Origin: Archaeoglobus_B sp964471215
GTDB lineage: Archaea; Halobacteriota; Archaeoglobi; Archaeoglobales; Archaeoglobaceae
Direction of reading: 5' to 3'
Assembly (NCBI GenBank): GCA_964471215.1
Contig: CAYYFC010000001.1
Span: 1 to 64,000 of the forward strand
DNA: 64,000 bases
Shown here in pieces: positions 1 through 8,938 of the stretch. The notes under the pieces were generated by a model. The model was not told where the DNA came from and searched no databases. It was given only the letters and a program-made list of their open reading frames with translations. The number at the start of each line of letters is the position of its first letter. The stretch's first letter is position 1. Position numbers and translations under genes: made by a program.

Positions 1-467
1 ACTTAAACAAGGAAGGGATGATTCGTAGGAAGAACAACAGCAAGAATTTGAGGAAAAGGATAGCTAGAGTAAGCTGGATTAACATAATGAAAGAAGTAGA
101 GCGGAGAGGTGTTGTCAAGAAAGTAGATCCTTATTTAACATCCAAGACCTTCTCCAGATGTGGGTTTATAGTCAAAGACCTGAAGGGGCAAGTCTTTTCC
201 TGTCTCAACTGCGGATTGGTAATCGACAGACAGAAAAACGCTTGTGTAAACATTTATCTCAAGATGAAGGGCTTTTCCCACAGCTATAAGTGGTGGGAGA
301 GGTTTGTAAGACCTCTCCTAAGCCAAGAGCTGTGGGTGGGGTTGCCCGGATCGAGACGGAGACCGATGATATGCTCTCCGATGAAAGGAGAGCTGAGGTT
401 TATGAAGTCTAAACCCTTCATGGAGGAATTCTCACGAATTTCTTCTATAAACCTCTACGAAGGGTAA
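1..467 (+). pseudogene. IS200/IS605-family TnpB (OrfB), C-terminal fragment, probably inactive
   Basis: This is the C-terminal part of a TnpB-type RNA-guided nuclease/transposase accessory protein. The reading frame is open to the window edge, so the rest lies upstream. From the ATG at 18, residues 41-49 read TSKTFSRCG where TnpB proteins have TSKTCSRCG: the first zinc-ribbon cysteine is Phe (F45), while C48, C62 and C65 remain. The last RuvC acidic residue is kept as D70 in DRQKNA. About 65 residues of low-complexity tail follow, as in many archaeal TnpB proteins. Loss of a zinc ligand suggests a decaying copy. Family call is firm; inactivity is inference. Confidence 0.8.
277..415 (+). ncRNA. 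Structured 3' end of the tnpB element (possible omega-RNA scaffold)
   Basis: Several perfect stems lie over the end of the tnpB frame. CCCACAGCT at 277-285 pairs with AGCTGTGGG at 328-336 and encloses a hairpin (296-303 with 311-318). Further hairpins follow at 373-379/387-393 and 397-402/410-415. TnpB elements are known to encode a guide RNA that overlaps the 3' end of tnpB and runs to the right end of the element; the position fits. The stems are seen directly; the RNA is inferred. Confidence 0.4.
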
Positions 468-573
468 ACCCCTGTGGGAAGCTCCGAACGAGGATGTCGT
501 TAAGGAGATAGTTAAGAGAGTTCTGGGATCTCCACCGGCAGATCCGGTAATAAGGGTTAAAAAGGTTCTGTAA
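451..573 (+). pseudogene. C-terminal remnant of an unrecognised protein beside the IS element
   Basis: Immediately after the tnpB tail an open frame without a start codon reads TSTKGKPLWEAPNEDVVKEI and continues through RVLGSPPADPVIRVKKVL to a stop at 571-573. The composition (Lys/Glu/Val-rich, ordinary codons) looks like real coding sequence, and no longer frame exists upstream because of a stop at 448-450. It is probably the 3' end of a gene interrupted by the element. I do not recognise the family. Confidence 0.4.
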
Positions 574-576
574 TAT

Positions 577-2343
577 TCAGAAATAGTAGTAATATTCACC
601 TCTTGCCTTCTGTTCCCTGTCCAATCTTGATCCCAGCTTGTTAACCCTCGGTCTCTTTGTCTCCTCATCTCTTCTAAAGGTAATACCTAGATCGGCCAGA
701 AATGTGTTCATACCATCTCTCATGTTCATAGGTCTTCTCGCGATCCCTTCTTTACCGGGTTCGCCCTGAAAAACCATCAACCTATCGCTTATCATATCGA
801 TTAGATATATGTCGTGATCGACAACCAGAACGCTCTTAGACATGTTTAACGCAAACCTTCTTATAATCCTCGCAACCTCCATTCTCTGCTCAGCATCCAG
901 ATGAGCTGAAGGCTCATCCAGAAGGTAAAGATCAGCCTCTCTCAGAAGACATGCAGCAATCGCAACTCTCTGAAGCTCTCCACCACTCAACTCTGTTAAA
1001 TTCCTGTCCATGAGCCTTTCGATGTCAAGCGGTTTTATCAGCTCTGTTTTGTAATAGGATGAATCAACCATGGGATTTATCTTCCTCAAGAACATACCAA
1101 CACTCATTTCCACATCAGCCCTTACATACTGCGGTTTATATGAAACCTTTAAATTTAACTTTATCTTCTTTTCATCATCCTGCAAAACTCCTGCTAGTAT
1201 TTTAACAAATGTTGACTTTCCCGTTGCGTTCTGTCCAACAACACCCAATACCTCTTCCTGTCTTATATCCCCGGCCTCCACGCTAAGTTTAAAACCGTCA
1301 AATGTCTTTTTAAATTTGGGGTACTCCACAAGAACCTTCTCACTCATCTCCTGTCTTGGCTGGAATATTTCAAATTCTATCGGCTTTTCCCTGATTCTAA
1401 CGTTTTCCTCGACGAGATAACCTCTCAGATACTGGTTAATTCCAACTCTGGCACCTTTTGCACTCGTTATTACGCCGTAAACACCTGGCTGACCGTAGCT
1501 TATGTGAACGAAGTCTGCGAGCATATCGAGTATTGCCAGATCATGCTCGACTATTAAGATGGGCTTCTTCTCAGCTCTCTCCTTTATTATCTTCGCAGTG
1601 TTTATCCTCTGATATATATCGAGATAGGACGTTATCTCATCCAAGAAGTAAAAGTCTGCATCTTTCATGAGACATCCGGCAATGGCCATTCTCTGAAGCT
1701 CTCCACCGCTTAAATCCCTAACATCTCTGTCCAAGCAATTCTTTAAATTTAGCCTTTCTACCATTTCATCCATTATTCCCAATTCATCCACCTTTTTAAG
1801 TAAATCCCTAACAGTCTCCTTGTACACCCTCGGTATGGCCTCGATGTACTGTGGTTTAAGACTGACCCTAATTCTTCCATCTGCCAGATCCTTCATATAA
1901 TTCAGTAGCTCAGTTCCCGCAAATCTTTCGAATACCTCCTCCCAACTGGGTTCAACATCTCTGCCAAGATTTGGCCTTAGCTGACCTGTAAGAATCCTCA
2001 CAGCAGTCGTCTTTCCAGTACCATTCGGACCCAGAAGACCCACGACGTAGCCCTTTCTCGGAATCGGAAGGTTATATAAAATAAATCCGTTTTTTCCATA
2101 CCTATGCACTTCTCTACCTTTAAGTTCTACAGGCAGTCCGACAATTGATATCGCCTTAAACGGGCATTTTTTAACGCATATTCCACAGCCTACACAGAGT
2201 TCCTCTGAAATAACAGCTTTTTCGTTGATGACTATGGCTTCTGAACCAGTTCTTATCAACGGACAGTATTTCACACATTCATGTGAACACTTTTTCGGCT
2301 GACACCTTTCTCTATCGACCACAGCTATTCTCAACTTGGACAT
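577..2343 (-). CDS. ABCE1 / RNase L inhibitor homologue, ribosome-recycling ATPase
   Basis: Cytoplasmic twin-ATPase that splits post-termination 70S ribosomes together with aRF1 or Pelota. The N-terminus carries two [4Fe-4S] motifs (DRERCQPKKCSHECVKYCP and CVGCGICVKKCP). Nucleotide-binding domain 1 has Walker A GPNGTGKTT, signature LSGGE, Walker B DEITSYLD and H-loop VEHD. Domain 2 has GQNATGKST, LSGGELQR, LDEPSAHLD and VVDHD. Length (588 aa) is normal. I chose the ATG at 2343 because the family begins M-x-R-I-A-V-V-D; the frame extends 10 codons further to 2373. It is transcribed alone, facing the upstream IS remnant. Confidence 0.95.
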   Translation of the reverse strand: MSKLRIAVVDRERCQPKKCSHECVKYCPLIRTGSEAIVINEKAVISEELCVGCGICVKKCPFKAISIVGLPVELKGREVHRYGKNGFILYNLPIPRKGYVVGLLGPNGTGKTTAVRILTGQLRPNLGRDVEPSWEEVFERFAGTELLNYMKDLADGRIRVSLKPQYIEAIPRVYKETVRDLLKKVDELGIMDEMVERLNLKNCLDRDVRDLSGGELQRMAIAGCLMKDADFYFLDEITSYLDIYQRINTAKIIKERAEKKPILIVEHDLAILDMLADFVHISYGQPGVYGVITSAKGARVGINQYLRGYLVEENVRIREKPIEFEIFQPRQEMSEKVLVEYPKFKKTFDGFKLSVEAGDIRQEEVLGVVGQNATGKSTFVKILAGVLQDDEKKIKLNLKVSYKPQYVRADVEMSVGMFLRKINPMVDSSYYKTELIKPLDIERLMDRNLTELSGGELQRVAIAACLLREADLYLLDEPSAHLDAEQRMEVARIIRRFALNMSKSVLVVDHDIYLIDMISDRLMVFQGEPGKEGIARRPMNMRDGMNTFLADLGITFRRDEETKRPRVNKLGSRLDREQKARGEYYYYF

Positions 2344-2488
2344 CCATGTCAACCCTTCATTCTTTTTTCCCACTTACCTAAACTGTTAATAATCTTTATT
2401 TTGAAGAATCAAATCGATAGCACGGTAATAAACTCGTTATAACGATTTATACCATCGATAACTCTCATAGTTTAAAAAAGTTTACGCG

Positions 2489-2755
2489 TCAGTAATTCAG
2501 GAGGATTGTCCAGGTTATGTACCAAGATGAAAAAGTCATGAAACCTATGAGCGCCCAGTCCTTCGATTCCAAGCTAACCTTAAGCCTTGGCAGTATGAAC
2601 TTGTTTAGGTATATGAGGAAGACCAGTATTATTATACCCAGAGGATCTCTCTTCCTAATCTCTCCGCTGATAACAAACGACAGAATTCCAGCTATGCATC
2701 CCAGTAAAAGAGGTATAAACGTCTTTAACAGTCCCTCCCTATACTCTTTCATCAT
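2489..2755 (-). CDS. Small membrane protein, archaeal EMC6-like
   Basis: An 88-residue protein with three hydrophobic segments (roughly residues 9-27, 37-54, 66-86). The end KDWALIGFMTFSSWYITWTI resembles archaeal relatives of EMC6, a subunit of the eukaryotic ER membrane protein complex that inserts membrane proteins. The start is taken at the ATG at 2755, one base after the thrS stop (TGA at 2759-2757), which implies translational coupling; a second ATG follows directly. A 113-codon frame starting inside thrS is less likely. The EMC6 assignment is by pattern only. Confidence 0.6.
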   Translation of the reverse strand: MMKEYREGLLKTFIPLLLGCIAGILSFVISGEIRKRDPLGIIILVFLIYLNKFILPRLKVSLESKDWALIGFMTFSSWYITWTILLNY

Positions 2756-2756
2756 A

Positions 2757-4616
2757 TCACCCGAACACGGGTCTTTGCGATAGCAACATCGGTAAAGGTA
2801 GCTGCTTAAACGGTTTTCCCTCACACTCACTCCTAATCATGTTGACTAGTTCATCTACGCTCATTTTAACCCTTTTTGACTCCTTTATAGTCGATTCACG
2901 TCTAATCGTCACGGTTAAAAATCCACCTTTAATCTCCTCCTCCCCTATTACGGCTATGTACGGTATCCATTCGGTTGAAGCATCTCTTACCTTTTTAGCA
3001 AGTGTTTCATCCCTGTCGTCGACATCCACCCTTATGTTTCTCCTCCTTAAATCCTCGGCGATTTTAATCGCGTGATCGAGATATCTATCTGATACGGGTA
3101 TTATCCTGACCTGGGTTGGTGATAGCCACGTGGGCAGCATAGGTAATAGACCTCTCTCCTTCTGCATGTATGCCTTTTCGAGTAAAGCGTACATGCATCT
3201 CTCTATCGCTCCGCTTATAGAACAATGCAGTATCAGAGGCCTTTTCTTCTCCCCCTTCTCATCTATATAGCTTATATCGTATCTCTCGGCATTTTCCACA
3301 TCTATTTGAACTGTGGAAAGTGCTGAAGCCTTGTCGAGAGAATCTATAAAATTCGATTCAAACTTTACTATGAAGTAGAAGAATCTCTCATTCCACATCT
3401 CAACCAGTATCGGTTTCTTTAACACGTCAACTATGGAATACAGGAATTCCTTATTTTTTTCAAAGAAGTCTCTAGTAACCCTTACGGCAATTTCGTAATC
3501 TTCCGGTTCAAGTCCTATTTCTCTCAAAACCTCAATTGAAAGTTTGTACTGTTTCAGGAATTCTTCCTTTGCCTGCTCGAGATCTCTGACGATGGTGTGC
3601 ATATCGGGCATCGTAAACGCTCTAAGCCTCCTCAGTCCCACTAGTTCACCTCTCTGCTCTTTTCTAAAAGAATACCTCGTCAGTTCGTAAAGTTTTAGAG
3701 GTAAGTTCCTGTAGGTTATTACGGCATCATGGGTAATCAGGAACTGCCCGAAGCAGGCTGCAAATCGCAAAAAGAATTCTCTCTTATCTCCGCTCAATAG
3801 GTACTGCCTCGCCGGAAATCTTTCAAGGTATCTCCTCAGCGACGGGTGGGATCTATCATACATTATGGGTGTCTCGAGCTCCATCGCACCGTATTCTATG
3901 CACTTCATAGTTATGAACTCCTCGAGAAGACTTTTTATCAGCCTTCCCTTTGGATAATACCTCAAATGCCCAGAATCCGATGCCGGTTCGTAATCTGCTA
4001 TCTGTAATCTCTTCATGTATTCCACATGAGGTGGAATTCTGTCAACAAACCTTCTCTTAGAAATCTCGTAGTTGACAAATTTTTTCAGGTTTTCGTGATT
4101 TTTGAAATCGAATTTATCAACCTCTATCAGTTCTCTATCCGGTGTCAGGATGTACCAGTAACTCCTGACCTTTTGTTCAGCTCTTAAAGCTTCCGTTATC
4201 TCTCTATCTTCTTCCGCCTTAATCTCTCTAGATAACTCGCTTAACGGATGACCTTTGCACGATATCTTGAACGATTTATACCAGCCGAACGGTGCCCTAT
4301 GAACTTCGAAGGAATCCTTGAGCTTTTGTTCAAGATCTCTTAAAACGGATATTGCCGTATCGGAATCCGCTAGATTTGACGAAAGATGTGCATAGGGGTA
4401 TATCACTATCCTCTCAGCCTTAACCTTTCTAGCAATATCCCTTATCTCATCAACGGCCTTATCCGTAACCTCTTCGTTATCACCCCTTTCAACTGCCGTA
4501 AAAACGACTAAAGCCTCATCAACTCTTTTACGTTTTTCCTTATATTCTTCGGCAACCTTAGTCTTCTTCTTTACCTCATATTCGATATAATCAGCATGAA
4601 TAAATAGGAGTTTCAT
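2757..4616 (-). CDS. thrS: Threonyl-tRNA synthetase, archaeal type
   Basis: Charges tRNA-Thr. Residues 1 to about 135 form the archaeal N-terminal editing domain (begins MKLLFIHADYIEY), which is related to D-aminoacyl-tRNA deacylase and removes mischarged serine. The class II core follows: motif 1 near EYGAMELETPIM, motif 2 TRYSFRKEQRGEL, and motif 3 GAIERCMYALLEK. Likely zinc ligands lie in AACFGQ, MPDMHT and LHCSISG. A C-terminal anticodon-binding domain ends the 619-aa protein. ATG 4616 is preferred to the upstream TTG at 4634. The gene is coupled to the downstream EMC6-like gene. Confidence 0.95.
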   Translation of the reverse strand: MKLLFIHADYIEYEVKKKTKVAEEYKEKRKRVDEALVVFTAVERGDNEEVTDKAVDEIRDIARKVKAERIVIYPYAHLSSNLADSDTAISVLRDLEQKLKDSFEVHRAPFGWYKSFKISCKGHPLSELSREIKAEEDREITEALRAEQKVRSYWYILTPDRELIEVDKFDFKNHENLKKFVNYEISKRRFVDRIPPHVEYMKRLQIADYEPASDSGHLRYYPKGRLIKSLLEEFITMKCIEYGAMELETPIMYDRSHPSLRRYLERFPARQYLLSGDKREFFLRFAACFGQFLITHDAVITYRNLPLKLYELTRYSFRKEQRGELVGLRRLRAFTMPDMHTIVRDLEQAKEEFLKQYKLSIEVLREIGLEPEDYEIAVRVTRDFFEKNKEFLYSIVDVLKKPILVEMWNERFFYFIVKFESNFIDSLDKASALSTVQIDVENAERYDISYIDEKGEKKRPLILHCSISGAIERCMYALLEKAYMQKERGLLPMLPTWLSPTQVRIIPVSDRYLDHAIKIAEDLRRRNIRVDVDDRDETLAKKVRDASTEWIPYIAVIGEEEIKGGFLTVTIRRESTIKESKRVKMSVDELVNMIRSECEGKPFKQLPLPMLLSQRPVFG

Positions 4617-4687
4617 GAAAAACAAGAAATCCAATTGACTTTAAACTTTTCCATAACTATTTATTTAGTGCTGTGATTTTTCATTTT

Positions 4688-5209
4688 ATGAAAGAATGTC
4701 TGGAAACGATATTTAGTAGGGTCTCTATTAGAAAATTCAAGCCTGATCCAATTCCGGATGAAGTTATAATCGAGATACTGAAAGCAGGAAATGCGGCGCC
4801 ATCTGCGGGCAATCTGCAGGCAAGGGATTTCATAGTTGTAAAGGATAAAAACACGAAGAGAAGACTTGCCAGAGCGGCGTTAAATCAGATGTTTATAGCC
4901 GAAGCACCTGTTGTAATCGTCGTATGCGCGAATTATCCGAGAAGTATGAGGGTATACGGTGAAAGGGGAAAGCTTTATGCTGAACAGGATGCCACAGCCG
5001 CTATAGAGAACATACTTCTCGCAGTGCACATGCTAGGTCTGGGTGCGGTCTGGGTGGGAGCGTTTGATGAGGCTGAGGTCTCAGATGTACTGGGAATTCC
5101 CAGCTACGCCAGACCTATGGCAATAGTCCCGATAGGACATCCGGCAGAAAGACCTAGGAAAAGAGAAAGGTATCCGATCGAGTACCTTACTCACTGGGAG
5201 AAGTGGTAG
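4688..5209 (+). CDS. Nitroreductase-family FMN oxidoreductase
   Basis: A 173-residue flavoprotein of the nitroreductase fold. Seen features: the FMN phosphate-binding start SRVSIRKF, the NAAPSAGNLQARDF segment, and the C-terminal GAVWVGAF with the FMN-contacting IVPIGHPAERP. Such proteins transfer hydride from NAD(P)H to quinones, nitro compounds or other acceptors; the substrate here is unknown. ATG 4688 is favoured over GTG 4673 because the family starts close to the catalytic domain. It is divergent from thrS with a 71-base gap and has no evident operon partner. Confidence 0.85.
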   Translation: MKECLETIFSRVSIRKFKPDPIPDEVIIEILKAGNAAPSAGNLQARDFIVVKDKNTKRRLARAALNQMFIAEAPVVIVVCANYPRSMRVYGERGKLYAEQDATAAIENILLAVHMLGLGAVWVGAFDEAEVSDVLGIPSYARPMAIVPIGHPAERPRKRERYPIEYLTHWEKW

Positions 5210-5412
5210 TTTTGAATTTAACGTAAATCGATGCAAGTTATTTGCGTAAGTATAAAACCTGCGTATTTATATTTATAATTTCTCCCATTAGCGTTCCGTC
5301 AGGCATGTTTTTGCTTTAACAGTATATCATATTGCTCATGGTATCTATTCCTTAACCGTTCACATCTGATGACGTTAGAGAACGGATCTCTGTGAAAAAT
5401 AGATTTCTTAAG

Positions 5413-5496
5413 TGCGGGGGGTGGGATTTGAACCCACGAACCCCTACGGGACCGGACCCTCAATCCGGCGCCTTTTCCTGACTCGGCAACCCCCGC
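5413..5496 (-). tRNA. tRNA-Leu (anticodon GAG)
   Basis: Read on the minus strand, the acceptor stem GCGGGGG pairs with CCCCCGC. The anticodon stem CCGGA/TCCGG encloses the loop TTGAGGG, giving GAG, and a long variable arm typical of tRNA-Leu follows. T arm: GTGGG-TTCAAAT-CCCAC. The discriminator is A at 5413 and CCA is not encoded. No intron. It is alone in a 390-base gap between the nitroreductase and thiC. Confidence 0.95.
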
Positions 5497-5599
5497 TCAG
5501 ATGTCTTATAGACATTAAGATATAAGAGGTTTTTGTTCGAGTGTGCTAACAAAACCTATTTATGGACGTATTTAATTAGCAACAAATTATTTAACATGT

Positions 5600-6895
5600 G
5601 TGCCAATTCCTTCCTTAATGGAAACGTTAATGGAGATGGCAAAAAAAGGTGAGGCCCCGGAATGGCTCAAAGAAGTTTCAAAAAATGAAAAAATAGACCT
5701 TGAGGAACTTCTAAGGTTAATAGCAAGAGGAGAGGTTGTTGTACCAAAAAACGTTAATAGAGAGATAAGAAAACCAAAGGCGATAGGTAGGTACGTGACA
5801 ACAAAGATAAACGCAAATGTAGGGACATCCATAGATTACATAAACGTAGATGAAGAGGTTGAAAAGGCTTTAATAGCCCAGAAATACGGTGCGGATGCAA
5901 TAATGGATCTATCGACCGCCGGCGATCTCGATTACATAAGAAGGAGGATAATGGATGTAGTTGAAGTTCCGTTCGGAACAGTTCCTATATATCAGTCCGC
6001 GAGGATGAAGAAGATAGTTGTGGACATGGACGAAGACGATTTTTTTAAATCGGTGGAAAAGCACGCAAAGGACGGAGTAGACTTCATGACAATCCATGCA
6101 GGAGTTAACTGGATTACTGTTGAGAGATTGAAAAGATCCAATAGGTTGCTGGGAGTTGTTAGTAGAGGAGGGGCGATAATAGTGGGTTGGATGCTCCACA
6201 ATGAGATGGAAAACCCGTACTATAAGCACTTCGATTATCTGCTCGAAATCTTAAAGGAATATGATGTGACTGTAAGTTTGGGTGATGCATTCAGGCCGGG
6301 CTGCATTTACGATGCTGATAGGGTTAAATACGAGGAATACATAATTCTCGGTGAACTTGTTGAAAAATGTAGAGATGCAGGGGTTCAATGCATAGTTGAA
6401 GGGCCCGGTCACATGCCTATCGACGAAATAGAGAGTTCTGTGAAGACTATGAAGATCGTTACAAAAAACGCACCTCTCTACCTTCTGGGACCTCTCGTCA
6501 CGGATATAGCATTGGGATACGATCACGTCGCCTCAGCGATAGGTGCCGCCGTAGCTGGAATGGCAGGTGCAGATTTCATATGCTATGTAACACCCGCGGA
6601 GCATCTGGCATTACCGAGCGTTGAAGATGTCAAGGAAGGAGTTATAGTGACAAAGATTGCGGCGCACGTAATAGATCTCGTTAAGGAGGGTGTTAGGGAG
6701 AGGGCTAGAAAAGTAGATTACGAAATGTCTCTGGCAAGAAAGAATTTTAACTGGAAAAAACAGTTCGAGATTGCGATAAATTCTGAAAAGGCAAGAGAAA
6801 TTTGGAAAAAGAGGAGGTCTAGATTTGCCTGCTCGATGTGCGGAGATCTGTGTGCAATAAAGTTGATTGAAAGGGCTCTAAAGGAGAAAAATTAG
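5600..6895 (+). CDS. thiC: Phosphomethylpyrimidine synthase (ThiC)
   Basis: Radical SAM enzyme that rearranges 5-aminoimidazole ribotide to HMP phosphate, the thiamine pyrimidine. The TIM-barrel body has GHMPIDEI and the LGPLVTDIALGYDHVASAIG block. The C-terminal cluster motif reads CSMCGDLC (CX2CX3C), one residue shorter than the bacterial CX2CX4C. Length 431 aa matches archaeal ThiC. The start may be GTG 5600 or ATG 5618 (METLMEMAKKG). I looked for a TPP riboswitch upstream and saw no convincing one. Confidence 0.95.
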   Translation: MPIPSLMETLMEMAKKGEAPEWLKEVSKNEKIDLEELLRLIARGEVVVPKNVNREIRKPKAIGRYVTTKINANVGTSIDYINVDEEVEKALIAQKYGADAIMDLSTAGDLDYIRRRIMDVVEVPFGTVPIYQSARMKKIVVDMDEDDFFKSVEKHAKDGVDFMTIHAGVNWITVERLKRSNRLLGVVSRGGAIIVGWMLHNEMENPYYKHFDYLLEILKEYDVTVSLGDAFRPGCIYDADRVKYEEYIILGELVEKCRDAGVQCIVEGPGHMPIDEIESSVKTMKIVTKNAPLYLLGPLVTDIALGYDHVASAIGAAVAGMAGADFICYVTPAEHLALPSVEDVKEGVIVTKIAAHVIDLVKEGVRERARKVDYEMSLARKNFNWKKQFEIAINSEKAREIWKKRRSRFACSMCGDLCAIKLIERALKEKN

Positions 6896-8868
6896 ATATT
6901 GATTATTTCTCCCGTTCTTTCAGTTATCTTAATACCGGGCAACCTTCTTTCAACTTCTCTCCTGAAATCATCCGATTTTAGAACTTCCAAAAATAACTTA
7001 ACAGATTCCTTCTCGAGTCTATCCCTTCTGATCACAAAATCGTATTCTTCAGATCTTATAGGAATGAAATCCAATCCGTATCTATCGGCAACCGTTTTTA
7101 TGCCAACGCCAACATCAGCTTTTCCCATAAGAACTGCAACTGCCACCGCTGTATGCGTTTTTGCTTCAACGTCATATCCCCTTATCCTTCTCTTTAAAAC
7201 GTCGAAATCAACTCCTTTTTCTTCCGCTATCTTTTTTAAATTCATGTCTATCAGAACCCTTGTTCCTGAGCCCTTGTTTCTGTTTATGAAAGTTATGTCA
7301 TCCCTTAACAGATCCTCAAACCCCTCTACATTCTTGGGATTGTTCTTTCTAACTATAAACCCCTGTTCTCTCTCGTAACCCTTTACTATTACAGCCTGAC
7401 CTCTCAAACCATACTTCACTACAAATGGTACGTTGTATTCGTTTGTTTCTTCATCTAACAAATGTGTACCAGCTATGTCAGCCTCTCCTCTTTTTATGGC
7501 AGAAATACCATTCGTGGATCCAACATTTATCGTTTTTACACTTAAAGGCTTTCTTTTACATAGGATCTCAAGCAGTAAATCAATTCCGACACAATGACTT
7601 CCTATTATAACGAGATCAGCCAATTTTAGATCTCCGAAGAGATGAACGAGGACTTCTTCTCCCTCCTCAATGAACATCCTTTCCTCCGGAATTTCTATAA
7701 ATCCATCAGCCTTGATCAATGCCGATACCGATCCAGAATAATCCGTGAACGGATACGCCATTAGTTCCTTTCCTTTAACAAGGCTGACGGGCATGAGTTC
7801 CCTCCTTCCCACCTCTGAAAAAATCCTTATCGGAGCTTTTGCCTTAACCTTTCTTAATTCCCTTTTATCTACACCGGCCAATCTCCTTATTAGAGGTGCG
7901 ACGAACAGCTCGAATATCATCATAGCGGACACGGGATATCCAGGCAGCCCGAATATGATCTTATTCTTTTCATCCCAGAAAGATAAGGCGATAACAGTCG
8001 GTTTTCCAGGTTTTACTGCTATCCCGTGAATTAATATCCTACCGAACTCCTCCAGAATTCTGTATATCATATCACCGACTCCTGCCGATGTTCCGCCCGA
8101 TACGACAACTATATCTGCAATTTTTAATCCTTCAACTATCTTTTTTCTAATCTCTTCCTCGTTATCTCTCGCTATTCCAAGAAGTACGGGTATTCCACCG
8201 TTTTCTATTACGCCTGAGTATATTACGTAACTGTTTACATCGTATATCTTCCCTATCTCAAGTTTTTCCCCCGGATCTTTTAATTCGTTTCCAGTTGAAA
8301 TAATCGCAACAACGGGCTTCTTAAATACCCTCACCCTATTTATCCCCACAGATGCCAGAATTCCTATCTCTTTTGACGTTAAAATCGTACCCTTTCTTAG
8401 CAGGAGCTCTCCCGCCATTATATCAGATCCGGCAGAGGATATATTTGTCATTGGTGGAACCGATTTGTATACGAAAACGTTTCCTTTTTCGTCCATACTC
8501 GTGTACTCGACCATTACCACGGCGTTTGCACCTTTTGGAATTAACGCTCCCGTTGAGATTTCTGCAGCTTCACCACTTCTTACTTCAATATCGGGTATTT
8601 GTCCAGCCTCAACTCTTCCGATAACCTTCAAGACTACGGGATTGTCCTCCTTTGCATCGAATGTGTCCTCCGCTTTAACGGCAAATCCGTCCATCATTGC
8701 CCTGTCAAAGGGTGGGAGATCTATCGATGAATATACGTCTTCGGCAAGAACCCTTCCGTAAGCCTCGGTTATGCCCACATATTCAACCTCGCATTTCAAT
8801 TCAATACCGGATAGTATCCTCTCGGCTTCCTCAACAGATACAAGAGATCTGAATATCTTTCTCTTCAT
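6892..8868 (-). CDS. moeA: MoeA molybdopterin molybdenumtransferase fused to a periplasmic-binding-protein-like domain
   Basis: The first 410 residues are a complete MoeA, which inserts molybdate (or tungstate) into adenylylated molybdopterin: N-terminal domains, then the MoeA/MogA fold with ISTGNEL and VVVSGGTSAGVGD, then domain IV. Residues from about 420 to 655 form a PBP/LysR-type ligand-binding domain (GSHCVGIDLLLEIL, NRNKGSGTRVLID), an arrangement known from archaea and some bacteria and thought to sense metal oxyanion or cofactor. The gene converges with thiC (last codons overlap by 4 bases) and is divergent from the DUF401 gene. Confidence 0.93.
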   Translation of the reverse strand: MKRKIFRSLVSVEEAERILSGIELKCEVEYVGITEAYGRVLAEDVYSSIDLPPFDRAMMDGFAVKAEDTFDAKEDNPVVLKVIGRVEAGQIPDIEVRSGEAAEISTGALIPKGANAVVMVEYTSMDEKGNVFVYKSVPPMTNISSAGSDIMAGELLLRKGTILTSKEIGILASVGINRVRVFKKPVVAIISTGNELKDPGEKLEIGKIYDVNSYVIYSGVIENGGIPVLLGIARDNEEEIRKKIVEGLKIADIVVVSGGTSAGVGDMIYRILEEFGRILIHGIAVKPGKPTVIALSFWDEKNKIIFGLPGYPVSAMMIFELFVAPLIRRLAGVDKRELRKVKAKAPIRIFSEVGRRELMPVSLVKGKELMAYPFTDYSGSVSALIKADGFIEIPEERMFIEEGEEVLVHLFGDLKLADLVIIGSHCVGIDLLLEILCKRKPLSVKTINVGSTNGISAIKRGEADIAGTHLLDEETNEYNVPFVVKYGLRGQAVIVKGYEREQGFIVRKNNPKNVEGFEDLLRDDITFINRNKGSGTRVLIDMNLKKIAEEKGVDFDVLKRRIRGYDVEAKTHTAVAVAVLMGKADVGVGIKTVADRYGLDFIPIRSEEYDFVIRRDRLEKESVKLFLEVLKSDDFRREVERRLPGIKITERTGEIINI

Positions 8869-8938
8869 GTTATCAGATCCCCGCTAGATGTTATGACATT
8901 GATCAAATAAACTTTTATACAGCGTATAGAGTTTAGAT

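Noticed and set aside
5500..5600. Possible TPP riboswitch upstream of thiC
   Set aside because: The conserved CUGAGA and paired core of the THI element could not be found in the 100 bases before the start.
6832..6860. ThiC cluster motif is CX2CX3C, one residue shorter than in bacteria
   Set aside because: I believe archaeal ThiC proteins commonly have this spacing; the protein is otherwise complete.
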